DNA of 64,000 bases from Siphonodentalium dalli. Lineage: Eukaryota > Mollusca > Scaphopoda > Gadilida > Siphonodentaliidae. Each line of letters begins with the position of its first letter. Position 1 is the stretch's first letter. Both the position numbers and the translations under genes were made by a program. Positions 1 through 12,500 of the stretch are shown here, piece after piece. The DNA is taken from contig CP136067.1 in NCBI GenBank assembly GCA_032622095.1, positions 79,262,705-79,326,704 of the forward strand, read 5' to 3'. A model generated the notes under the pieces. The model was not told the origin of the DNA. It made no database searches and was given only the letters and a program-made list of their open reading frames with translations.

Positions 1-188
1 CTGCTCTCAGGTGCCTAGTGGTCGTGATGGCCTAATAATAGTAATGTGTGTGGATTTAGGCTGAACATAATACTTGTGATTGCACATTTTGCTGTCTGTC
101 TCCATTCCAAAGGATGGTGCTCGTTGGGAAATTTCTCCAAAATTAATACTCGTACCGACACTATTGTTTTGGCACCTGAGAGTAGCGG
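1..188. mobile_element. Short TIR element, cut by window start
   Basis: The first bases (CTGCTCTCAGGTGCC) are mirrored by GGCACCTGAGAGTAG near 169-183, so this is about 180 bp between terminal inverted repeats. A second element with the same ends lies at 45128-45319. No coding potential is seen. The superfamily cannot be set because the left flank is outside the window. Confidence 0.5.
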
Positions 189-229
189 TTTGCTTTCTCA
201 TCGGATGCTCTGGTCACCTGCGGTGTTCG

Positions 230-720
230 GCCATGTTCTCTGAGGGGCTATATATATATCTTTAATGATACATTGGATTGTGCCAGGGATCTCTGCTCTG
301 GCTCCGACCATTGGATTGTTGGGCGCAGCTTTAGTCGGGTCTTCTGACATGATCTCATGATGACTTATATATCACCATGATATATCTATTATATCATTTT
401 ATATATCTATATATGCGAAAGATTTGTGTCACCGGGTTTCTGCAATGATATCTTGTAAAACGGTGATACATAGGTACCTCAGAGACATGAGACATGTTCT
501 CTGTGGGGTTGTATATCTATATTTAGTGATACGTTGGATCATGACAGGGAGCTGTCATTAGATTGATGGGCGCAGCTTTCGAAGGGCCTTCTGATATGGT
601 CTCATGAGGAAAACTTAATATGTATATCCCCCGGATATATATATTATATCATTTTATATATATATATACGCAATGTGTATATTGTGATACATAGGTACCT
701 CAGGGACATGTGAACGTGTG
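230..720 (+). repeat. Diverged tandem duplication of ~240 bp
   Basis: Two units, about 232-475 and 492-715, share the same order of landmarks: TTCTCTG(A/T)GGGG, TGATAC(A/G)TTGGAT, TGGGCGCAGCTTT, a TATATATC-rich run and ATACATAGGTACCTCAG. The right half of each is simple AT-rich sequence. No gene is evident. Confidence 0.75.
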
Positions 721-739
721 ATAACTGTTCTAAGGGCAG

Positions 740-1510
740 GACCAGTTCACGCTCCTCCGGTAAATACGTCTCGACGGTTTAACCAATTCGTGGGGATACG
801 TCTGGTGGAGCTGCAGGGGTACTTGGGACCTCCAGGCCATTTGGCCCCCACCAGACGCTAGCGGTTCTGGGCGCTAAAGCTGCCAAAAATCGCGTGCGTA
901 CGTATCGACACCGGCTGGATGGCCTTAGGCAGCTTAAGCGTAGGGCAGGGGCCGTACCCATGAGGTAAAGCGCCGAGTCCCCCTGGTCACGATCGCAGAA
1001 CAAAATGACGACACGGCCTTGCCTGCCACTCCTCCGTGAAGGGATCGGAGAAAAATGACCTCTCCCCACCCTCCAGCTTGGCCAGGATATTAGCTTGGGC
1101 ATGACCACCTGCAGCATGCGATAGTGGGGGCTCCCTCTGATCCGATGGCTTGACTCGCTTATAGTTGTATAACCCATTTGGGCTAATGGGCTCTCCATTT
1201 GATACCTGTGCCATAGATTGGGCATCAGGTTATCTGCCATTTGCATTGGTGAACAGCAGTTAGTTAAACTCTTAATGTTGGTTGTCTTGCCATCTTTGGA
1301 GTGGGCCTCCTCCTGTGCAGGTCGTTATGTCGCTAAGGCGGAGAGGGATCAGTTAGTCTCCTCGAATCTCGAATCGGCTGGATTCTTAGAACTGACGGAT
1401 GAAGAACAGAGAATTGCTCGGTTCGCTCGCAATTCTGAATTGAATGGCACCACCTGGGATGTTGCTTCCAAAAACAAGGGGGGGGAGGTACATGTTTGGG
1501 CAATATAGCA
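740..1510. other. GC-richer unassigned segment, possible decayed coding sequence
   Basis: This stretch is clearly richer in G+C than its neighbours and is open over 75-155 codons in three overlapping frames (minus 779-1246; plus 1218-1508). One plus frame near 780-960 reads as a basic, Arg/Lys/Leu-rich segment and the plus frame from 1218 as a charged segment, but stops separate them and I recognise no domain. It could be a degraded retroelement gag-like region or an old exon. No assignment is made. Confidence 0.25.
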
Positions 1511-1660
1511 CTCTAATTATATGAGTTATTTCACGTACCTAATCATAACAGATTCATTAAAGAGTTCATATTTAGGTACAATCTGTTTTAGAAGAGTGCA
1601 TTCCCTCCAAAATTTGGCTATTAACTTTATTGCTCGTGCCTCCTCCTGGGCTTGCATTCT

Positions 1661-2045
1661 AATCCATATAGTTCAGTGTGAACGGCTTCCTTTAGCGGAA
1701 ATATGATATTTTAAAAAATATAATATATATTTCCTTAAAGAAAGCCTGAACACTGAACTATCATAGGGCCCTCCCATGGCGGTGCCATTCCCAACCCCCG
1801 CAACTCGCCAATCTCCTGATTGAGTTGAAAATAAACTGGCGCATTAAGTCGGTTATATGGGGACTGCGCATGCGTGACTAATACGAGCAAGCCACTAACG
1901 ACCGTGAGGTACCGTAGACGACCACAAAAAAGTTAACCCCTTTTCTACTATGGTTTTACAAACGCAGGACATCTATCCATATAGTTCAGTGTTCAGGCTT
2001 TCTTTAAGGAAATATATATTATATTTTTAAAAATATCATATTGAC
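1661..2045. mobile_element. Foldback element with AT-rich hairpin ends
   Basis: A hairpin at 1667-1762 has arms reading ATATAGTTCAGTGT...ACACTGAACTAT around an AT-rich centre. The same arm, beginning ATATAGTTCAGTGTTCAGG, recurs at 1979-2044, giving inverted ends around a ~200 bp core. There is no coding capacity. It looks like a MITE or a composite of two hairpin units. Confidence 0.6.
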
Positions 2046-2051
2046 ATATAG

Positions 2052-2345
2052 ATGGGAACGAGTCATTTTGGGGGTCATTCAGCCAAAAAACATGGCTGCT
2101 GGTGGCCATATTGGATTTCAAAATTGAATCCGTTGACACGGGCTACAGGCCGTACTGTTTGTCTGAACTTCATAAAAATGATCATGGATGTTGACATTGC
2201 GATGAAGATGGGAACGAGTTATTTTAGGGTCATTCGGCCGAAAAACAATTAGCACCTTTCCTAATTCCTCCATTTACTGTCAACCATTAAATTATTCCCA
2301 TACCTAAATTGAGCTACAGTGTCATTGACACTGTCATTACCACTC
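2052..2345 (+). repeat. Fragment of the 'catggc-ccat-ttggatt' dispersed repeat (family G)
   Basis: It contains AAAAAACATGGCTGCTGG, GGCCATATTGGATTTC and the terminal motif GAGCTACAGTGTCATTGAC with its small hairpin. The same blocks recur near 10-11.3, 17, 34, 52 and 54.5 kb. The short open frame here is an accident of the repeat. Confidence 0.6.
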
Positions 2346-3508
2346 GTATAAATATTGTCATGTCATACACACAGGGGTTCATATTTCCTGAAAAATAAGT
2401 CAAAATTTTATCAAAACCTTTTCGATTACTGTACATGTGTTACAAGACACAAATTAAAGTGTAATCCAGATGCTGGTTGCGGTGTGCACAGTGATTGGAG
2501 ATAGGTCCAGTCAATCGAGATGCTGAGATACATTTATCCAAATAGTTATGTTAATTGTTAGCAATAATAACTTCTAGACATCCCTCACATTGTGTAATAT
2601 GTCCCTCAAGTCATATTTATTTGGTTTTACTTCAGTACTCAGTGTGGAGTTCACATTCTGATCTATCTGTTAACTCACTTAATTTAATATTCTTAACAAT
2701 TTACAGTAATGTGTCAATTATTTTCGAGTATATAATCCTCTAAAAGCATAGTACGTTATACCGTTATAAATGATGGGCAACCGAAAGCTTCGGAAGAAGA
2801 GTGATTTGTTTATACTATGTGCAAGTGATATAATAACAGTATTATATTTAACATTAAAAAGTATAAATGTCAAAGCTTCATACATTAACCATAGCTGATC
2901 CCGAGTAATAAAACATATTGCATACATTATTTTAATATTCCAATTAAATATTTCATAATCATTTATTTTACGAATGTCAGTCTATGATCTGGGGCACTGA
3001 CTAAATCTAGATACATATTTGTATATCGAGCTGTGTATCATATCTCCTATCCGTACTTCGGTGTACCTACAGCTCAGGAAGATAATTAAAGTTGTTATGT
3101 CCATGATGTTATCATTAAAGAGAGATAATTTCATTATCAGCCCGTCACTACCCGGCATTATAAGATTTCATCATACCAGTATAACTCTGTTAATACTCTA
3201 GGGAACATCCTGTAAAGTAGTTATATTCGGTTGCTGGCAAAATAACACGATAACATATTCATAGTGAATTAACAGGGCTGAAGTTTCCTTTGGATACTTC
3301 AACACCTGTTAAGAAAGCCCCTTCCCAATTTGCTAACATCTGGACCAAATACTATATTTGTCTCTCCAAAAACGTTTTGCAGTTTCACAATCTACAAAAT
3401 GCGAATATGATCCTTACCATACTAATGGACCAATTTTCATTCACTTTTTACATCGGATTCACTTTTTACATAGGGTTTGATTGACCAAACAGGTAATTTT
3501 CCTTCCAG
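2346..3508. other. Upstream region of gene 1, no supported gene
   Basis: AT-rich sequence with no convincing coding exon. A short open stretch at 3290-3350 (reading TSTPVKKAPSQF) resembles in composition the Ser/Lys-rich start of gene 1, but it lacks a clear donor and is not called. Confidence 0.4.
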
Positions 3509-6500
3509 AGATGTCCACTCTGAAACCTTCAGATGATGCAAAAATGCAGAGAGTGAATTCTGAATCAGCACTGAAATCCTTGACCGATTTTGGGAGGAAA
3601 AGCTTTGGAAAATCCCCCAAGCCAACTCCAAAAATGGTTTGTATACAAATAATTTCATAATTCTGTATATTGAGGCTAACATGGTACAGCATACTTCATA
3701 AATGCCATAGAAAAGTACTCAATTCAGATTTTGGAATATTTCTATCTGGTCTCCCTATCTCCAATAAAAGACCATTTTATATAGCAGCAGCAAAATACTG
3801 AATTTTTCGAAGGTAATATATAAAGGATCATTTCACTTCATGCCGTTTATATCAAAGCCAAAACATAGCACACGGTTTAACCTCTTCGTTGTGGAATGGC
3901 ATGATGTTGAGTGCTGGGACATTCATTCTGGTACATATATATACTAGTAACAGTAATATTTAAAAAACATAAAACTGACTCCATGCCAGGCCTCAGCTTG
4001 CAGGTTGAGAATAGGGAGAAGTGACTTCTCCCTCTGGCAGAAATAGGGAGAAGTGAGGGAGAAATAGGGAGAAGTGAGAGACTGGAGAATAATTTCATCT
4101 CATAATTTATTTAATATGTATAGGTTAAACAAACGAAAAAAAAATTATCATGGAAAACAAATTCAATTTTTTCATTTAAATGTAATATAGATTGTTTATA
4201 TGCCACAATTAACGGCCTTGACATCGACAACCGAGTGTCTCTAAAATCACTGAATTATTCAATTTATTGGGAATAAAATTACGATTATTTTCCGGTTATC
4301 CCAACTTATGGATCACGTTTTATTTTGAACAAGACAATACAACGATTAAAACTTTATTTGCACACTATAAAATGGTGCTCTCGGATAATTTTGTCGCCAA
4401 ATATATTCAGTAACATCAGGTAACATCGGATAATTTAAAGGGAGTACGTATTGCCAGAATTGTTTGGTGGTTGGCGATTATGTTTTTAGGCCCGTTCGAT
4501 TAGCGTTCTGTTATTGCGTAAAAACACGGAATACCACAAAGACGGAAACGAAACTAAAACAAACAAAATGTTTAAATCGGCAATATAATAATAATTTGAG
4601 TCGGCGGTTTTAAAGCAGTCGGTCGGGACGAGCAGAAACCAACACTTTATTAAGTATGGCCAAAACGGAAGGCTTCTTTGTTTGATATATTATAATCCTT
4701 GTCTGGACATTGAACACCGCATTTACTTACTCAACGCTGTTAAACAAAAGGAGTCGACCTTGTGTCAACATTTTGTCCCTGTTTGACTCGCAGGCGATAT
4801 ATTCATAATTGATTTGTAACACTATAGCATGCATGGCTTATCGCTTGCTACAGCCGTAGGCTAATTTTGGGTTTTATCTTTTGAATTCGGGAGATTTCAT
4901 TTCCCAATCGGGAGTATGCACTGGAGAAATGACGCAAAATCGGGAGACTCCCAACGAAATCGGAAGGCGACTTCACTTCTCCCTGGCGCGACACTAAGGC
5001 GACTTCGAGGCGTCGAGGGCGACTATTTCGCCCTACTCGCCTGGTAAGCTGAGGCCTGCTCCATGCAGACGGAATCCTGGAACATCATAGACTGTTTCAA
5101 ACATCAAGATACACTGGTTCCGAGTCATTAATTTCTGAGTAGCCGATTTGAATTTTAACGTAGTGCATGGATGTAGGTTCATATTAAGTATGGGTTTATA
5201 GCACACTGCATGAAATTTTACGTCTACTCAGAAAGGACCTATGGCAGCAAGAAGTAGAATATTCTCTTAGTGGATTACAAGGGATCAGATCACACACATT
5301 TGAACCCCACATGCGAACCCCTTTTATATATTCATTGAACCCCTTATCACTCACTTGTGAACTCCTATCACCTGCATGGAGTTGATGTCACCCTGAGAGT
5401 GAAGAATTAAAGCCTGTGTCACCAGTGTCACCCTGTTCGAGTGTGTTGTGCTGTCGACGATTGAACAGAAATCAAGCTTTTAGTTGCCATATCAGCAGTC
5501 TTTCTATTATGAGGTCCACTGCTGCACCTGCACGCCATTGCGGGTGCAATTTTTATCTTTCGGCTCTATCTAGCAATCAATAAAAATCTGATCCAATGAA
5601 AGGATTATATATATGTAGTTACAAATCCAAACTTTTTTGTAACAAATCAACAATGTCCATTTCGGAGAATTCTGTTATTCGGCAAACATTACAGCTTTCA
5701 ACACTGTTCGCTATGTACATTCTAATGTCCTAATAACATAATACCCTGGGCTCCCTAGTTATACCTTTATTTTAGTACTATATTAAAGTTTAAGCAATCC
5801 CCAATATTCCAAATAACCATAATGAATTGTATTCATATTAGTTGTATTTGAGCACGCAGGCTGTAGTGAGCTGTAGCCAGCTAGGTATGCGCTGTATGAA
5901 GCTGTATGCCGGCCACAGCTACAGCCGGCTAGACATGCACAGTAGAAAGATACAGCAAGTCACTGCTGGTGGTCACTAAATATTGTACTGGTACCCCGAG
6001 CTTGGAATGTGGTTGATAATGTTGCCATATCTATCCAATAATGGTCACACTCACTGAATCAATCACATTTGAAGTAATGAATTTTCGTTAAACAACATTT
6101 TTTTTGGGTCAGGTGTCCATATTACCCGGCCACGTAATATGGACACTTGCATTGTCAAATTGTTTACCATTTGCGAAAAGGGACATATATATGACCACAT
6201 ATCCTACTCTTTTATATATCAGATTTATGGAGGCATGGAGTCAGTACGAGTGTTCATTGCTTCAAATGTGCTTGCTTCAGTGAGTGTGACCATTGGTGCA
6301 TAGATATGGAAACATTATCAACCACATTTCAAGCCTGGGGTACCGGTACGATATTTAGTGACTGGCTGTAGCCATGGCCAGCATACATCTTTCTACTGCA
6401 CGCTCAAATACGACCATTGGCTAGTTTGGTTCATTCATGCAGCATGTTATTTGGATTATCATATAGGGTAGTGATTTCACTTTGTTGGTTACCATGCCAA

Positions 6501-9500
6501 CAGAGTCATTATTGCCAAATGTTCCATGAAAAGTTAGTATTATTATCACCAGTATTTTATTGATAGTGACATATTATTCTCAAAAACATTCCTCTATTCA
6601 TCAAGCCAATGTCACTAAGACAGTCCATATCATTAACCCTTAATGCTAAAAGAATATTGCTATAAAAAGGTTGCTGACCTTTCTCTATGTAAACCACAAA
6701 GTGAGTTGTGTGAATTTTAAAGCTATAAACTTAACCCTTTCAGTGCCAAGTCGGATTTTTGTATCAACCCATATTTCCTTGATCATTTTTCAAATTTATT
6801 GATTATAATAATGTGATACATTGATGGAAAGAGCTCTAAGAGCTCTTTCCATCAATGTATCACCTGATTATAATCAATAAATTGAAAAATGATTAAGGAA
6901 ATATGGGTTGATACAAAAATCGGACTTGGCACTGAAAGGGTTAAGTTATGACATTAATAATTGCATTTTCGCTCTGTCGCAATTTGTTTTTTGTGTCCTG
7001 CATTTCTCAAGTAAATTCCAAAACAACCAAATATGCCATGAGGGATCACACGACTACTATGTGACAACATATGATAGGCCTAACTTATTTCACACATAAC
7101 ACCATGTAATTGTGGTATTTTGGAGAGTATATCTTTTTGGGCAAAACAAAGTCGATTCACCATTTTAATGATGTTACAGATTCAAAAGGTTAAAATGTTG
7201 TGAATGACAACCCGGGTCAATGTGGATCATGTTACATGCATGGAATCCCTAGTGATGTCAGTCACAAATATTTGCACACAATCTATTTTTTGTGCTGTAA
7301 TGTCACAATTTTTAGCGTACACATCACCAGACAATTCAGTGTGAATATGATATTCCAAGAAGTTTTATAATCATTGTTTCCAGTCATTTGGATATGTTCG
7401 TTTATATACCAATTTTTTATTTTTGAATATTTGTTCATTTTTGCACAATATATGACAACCCACATTATTAACAATGAGATTGAACTGCACAAATTATGGT
7501 TGTCGATCTGTCTTGCCATCTGTCCTGTCTGGCCAAGTGTTCATCCTTCTGTCCATGCAGATCACTCAGCCTTTGTTATGGAGCTTCATCATCTAGATCA
7601 CTTTAAAAAAAATTGTCCAATGATGTCATTTTCCATTCTAGATTTGTCCTTCTTTTGTTGATCCAGAATTTTTATACGCCTGTTTGAAAAACGGTTGTAT
7701 TATGTAAATGGGTTGTCTGTCCGCTTTTGGTTTCCGGATGATAACTTTAGATTGAATCGAGTGAACTGATTTGGTATGTTAGTTTACCACCCCAAAATAC
7801 AGATCAAGTTCGAATATGGGTTTCGTACGCATGATTTTGACTGAGTTATGCCCCTTTTTGACTTAGATTTTACCTGATTTGCAGTTTTCGGATGATAACT
7901 TTAGATTAAATCAAGCGAACTGAACCAAATTTGGTATATTAGTTCTCCACCCCAAAATACAGATCAAGTTCGATTATGGGTTTCGTCCGCATGATTTTGA
8001 CTGAGTTATGCCCCTTTTTCGACTTAGATTTTACCTGATATGCGGTTTCCAGATGATAACTTTAGATTGAATTGAGTGAACTGAACCAAATCTGGTATAC
8101 AAATCAAGTTCAAATATGGGTTCTGTCTACATGATTTTGCAGGTCAAGTTCGAATTTGAGTCCGATCCGACCATTTTTGCCAGAGTTATAGGATTCTTTT
8201 GTCAAAGGTTTCAAACAAATGGATTAAACCTTGCCCCACTCTACTCCAGAAACGGGCGTATTATGCCACGCCCCGACGGCGTGCTCTTGTTTTATTTTGG
8301 GATATTTCATCCGTTGGTTACAAATTTGGCCTCCTAGTAAGTGATGCAAGCTTTTTTCATTCATTTGATTCAGAAAGCATCCAAAAGTCATAATGCACCA
8401 CAATCTCAACCTGTGGACATTCCAGCTATTAAGATTGAGGAATCGCACACTAATAGCACTCCAGATATAAAAAAATTCCATCATAATCAAATGAAGGAAT
8501 CGTATGCAGATGAACCACTATGCACATCAACATCAATGGAAGGGAAAGATCTGTACATCATGGAAGATGATGGCAGAAGGTTAGTGTACCAAGTTAATGT
8601 TAGAAATAAAGCCATACATGTTACACACCAGCCTGAGTTTAATGTGCCTGTTATTTGCAGAATGAGGTCCCCAGAGGGTGAATTTAGTGACGTTATCCCA
8701 CATAGCTGGCTAGCATCACTAAATTCACCTCTGGGGAACTCAATCTGCTTAGGCCTCATCTTCTCTGGAAAGTTTCTTTATTATCAAATTTCTATAGAAA
8801 CTTCACATAGATTCTATTTTCTTTTTTAGTTAAGTTTCTCTATATCTCCAAATTGGCAGACAACACATTGCATAATCGAGATTCCCAATTCGTGCACATC
8901 ACAATATTTACCATTTGGGAACTTCAATCTGAGTCTGTGTCTCCCATAGCATATGAGGCCATGCAGAATGAGGTCCCCAGAGGGTGAATTTACTGATGCT
9001 TGCCCACTATGTGGGATAGCGTCACTAAATTCACCCTATGGGAACCTCATTCTGCAAATGACAGGCACACTATAATCGGGACTGGTTGATTGGTGGAAAT
9101 GAAAAATTTGACTAGTCATTTGTCTAAAATATATTTCATGATGTATGGTATAACCCTTTCTTTACTAAATAATCATTTACAAGTAGTTATCCCTTAGGAA
9201 ATTTTCAGATAATAAGTTCAACAAACAGCCATTGGTCGTTGAACTTATTATCTGAACATTTCCCACCAAAGAATAGGAACCTTCTGCACCTGTATTATCT
9301 GTTTGTTGGTCTGTCATCTGCTTATATTTCCTGAACGTCCCTCCAGATGAATAATAGAATATCCCAATGTATACATTTATAACTGATGGGTGAATCCATT
9401 TAGTAAAGAAAGGGATAAGGCCTGTGGTTGTTTCGAGTCTTAATAATACCTAGTAATTCTCACTTTTGTCCTATTCCTGTCCTGTTCGGGGATTAAAATA

Positions 9501-12500
9501 GTTTTATAAATAAGACTTTTTGAAGTCATAGAAATCACCACTTTGGACACTGCTTTGGAGACATATGTTTTGTCCTCCAGTCATATTTGCATGAAGATCT
9601 TATGGCGACAAATTATAAAAAGAAAGTATATTTCAGTGTTACATAACAATAAGTTCAGACAGATATATTCCACATATGGATGTTGTTATGCATCTCCTTC
9701 CAATTTAAATAGACATCATTTAGAGGCTCAAACAACCCATGTCCAATAAGAAATGAATGATGAGAACATTACAGCGTTTTGCATGAATCCTGAAAGGACA
9801 TGTAGCAGAAATGAATGATTGACATTTCATGCTGACTTTTTATACTTCCTCAATTTGCAGACATGTGTACTACTTTGGCAAAGCTGATCTTGGACTTTAT
9901 ATTATACATGATGATCGGAAGGAAGCATTACTACAAAGATTAGCAGACAAGTGAGCTATAATCCTCTATTAGTTGAGCCTCTGACGTCCATATCTGCCAA
10001 TAATGCTGCTATGTCCGCTATCGCGATAACTCGATCAAACGTTAACCAATTTCATCCATATTTGGTATCTGGATCTTTCACAACATTCACAACATTTCAC
10101 AACATTTTGGATTTCACTCTTTGCATGACTAAATCCTTTGGCACACCCTACAGACCACATCCCTCATCAGATCATCACCAAACTTCATATGGATCTTTTG
10201 GGTGACCTCTAGACAGGGGCGCCGGAAGAGGGGGGCAGAGGGGGCAGCTGCCCCCCCCTGCCCTTGACCAAGGGGGGCGAGCGGGGGCAGGACTTGCCCT
10301 TTTTCTGGAGACAGAAAATGCTTTTTGTGTGTTTAATCTCGTGTTTTTATAGCAAAATGTGACTTTTTTGGTCCAAATAACACCAAATTCACAAGGAATA
10401 TTAATTTTTTGTCAATTTTATCACAAAACGGCCATAAAACCAACAAATACCTTTAAAATAGGGATTTTTGCCACAATGAATTTATGGTTATTTTCCCGAG
10501 TTTGCAGAGAAAATGCCCTTTTTTGCGGAAAAGTGCCCTTTTTGTAGGCTCTGCCCCCCCTGCCCTTGGATGCTTCCGGCGCCCCTGCCTCTAGACATAA
10601 TTTTTTTCTGAATTTTGTTGAAAATCATGGCCGCCAGCAGCCATCTTGGATTTTACTTTATATATATCAGTATATCTCTTCATGTTGACATCTGGTATTA
10701 CTTAGACATTTAAACTTTCCACAATCCTAATCGCTCTATTGACTGTAACACGTGAAATTATCCCTCATCCAAGTTGAGCTGCACTGACACTTTCATTTTC
10801 AAAATTCTTTAAAAAAGATGGCCAATATCAGCCATCTTGGATTTCAAATTTGAATCCATCAGCACACCTGCAGCCTGCATTTGTAGGAGAATTACTTTGA
10901 AAATTTACAGGTGTGTTTATGATCACCTCTAGATGGGTGCTCTCGAATTTGGTCAAATGTCGATAAAAAAACATGTCCGCCAGGATTTTAGACCCTGCAT
11001 GAATAAATCCTTTGGTACATCCTACAGACAACATCCCGCATCCAATCGTCACCACCAAACTTCATATGGATCTTTTGGATGACCACTAGATGGGAGCCTG
11101 GCATCAATTTTTCCAAATTTCGTTGAAATACATGGCCATCTTGGATTTTACTCTTTGTGTGACTAAATCCTTTGGAACACCCTACAGACTACATCCTTCG
11201 TCCGATAATTTTTTTTTAATTTCATTGGAAAAAACATGGCCACCAGTGGCCATCTTGGATTTTACTTTATATATATCTCTTCATGTTGACCCCTTCTAAC
11301 ACCCATCCCTGACCCATAAAGCTTCACTCAAGAGTTTTTACACTGCACCATTAGACTCCTCATATATCACATATATATGCCTATATATCAGTTTAGAGTA
11401 GTGCTGAAACGGATATCTGGTTTACAACCGGCTACTGTCGGCAACCGGTTGAAGTATGATCAACCGGTTAACCACTATGTAATATACACATCCCATGCCA
11501 ATGGACAAAAATTATCATATTCAGGTCCTTAATCAGTGCCTAACTGCAAACAGTAGCTTTAAACACGTCTACTTTATATCAATTTTGCCACAAACTGTAT
11601 CACTCAAAGGGGTATGCAGTCTAAATTAAGTGTATACAAAATCAAAATCTGGTGCGAGATCAAGAGTCTTCCATGAATTGCTGGTTACCTAGTCTGGCTT
11701 TGGTGGCTTAACATCGAAGATAACATATATTCATTTATCATATGACTCAATCATTATTTACGTTGGAAAGTATGTCATAAATCAATTTCATATCAATTAC
11801 TAGTTCATATCACCTTCCAATAATTTGATTGGTTTGTTGACAAAAAGTGTGTTCTGATTGGCTGAATGGCAGCCGGAGCTGAGCCGCATCTCTAACTAAA
11901 TGCAGGTCAAATTTGTGCACGTCAATCAACGCGATGCCGAAATTCTCGCAATTATAATCTTGAAATATATAGTTTTGGACATTGTTATACGATAAATAGA
12001 ATATGTAATTTGTATTTATCTAATAAACATATGATATAATGTCACAAACTGAGAACAGAATAGCGCACTATATCTTCGCGTGCATATTATTTCTGCTAGT
12101 TCACCAGGTGTAATTGGGCTTCCGGTGCAATGAAGTGACGTCACATTAACCTTTTGCTGCCGATGTCATATAGCTATTTAGTGATTTGTGTGCGTTTTGG
12201 ACATCATAATCAATTTATAGGTGTCATATGATAAATAGAATATGTAATTCGTGTTTCTCTCATATGATATTTATGAAACGAGTCTAAGAATTTTCAGTGG
12301 CCAAAAGCCATTTCCAAAAAATTTAAATTTATAATAACAATTCAGATATTAAAAGTTATGAAGTCAACAATTAATTTCTTCAGATAAAGTCAACACTGAC
12401 AACAGTTTAAAAGAAATTAAAGTTATAAATTTAGTTAAAATTTCAGATTATCGATCTATACAGGTGCTATACTTGTGTTATATCTTGCAAAATATGTTTT

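Noticed and set aside
779-1246. 155-codon minus-strand frame
   Set aside because: Composition-driven in a GC-richer patch with overlapping frames on the other strand. No recognised domain.
3290-3484. Possible extra exon of gene 1 (TSTPVKKAPSQF)
   Set aside because: Composition is suggestive, but no donor follows in a workable phase before the stop and the acceptor is weak.
8487-8759. Minus-strand frame opposite gene 1 exon
   Set aside because: It overlaps the MITE palindrome and the antisense of a supported exon.
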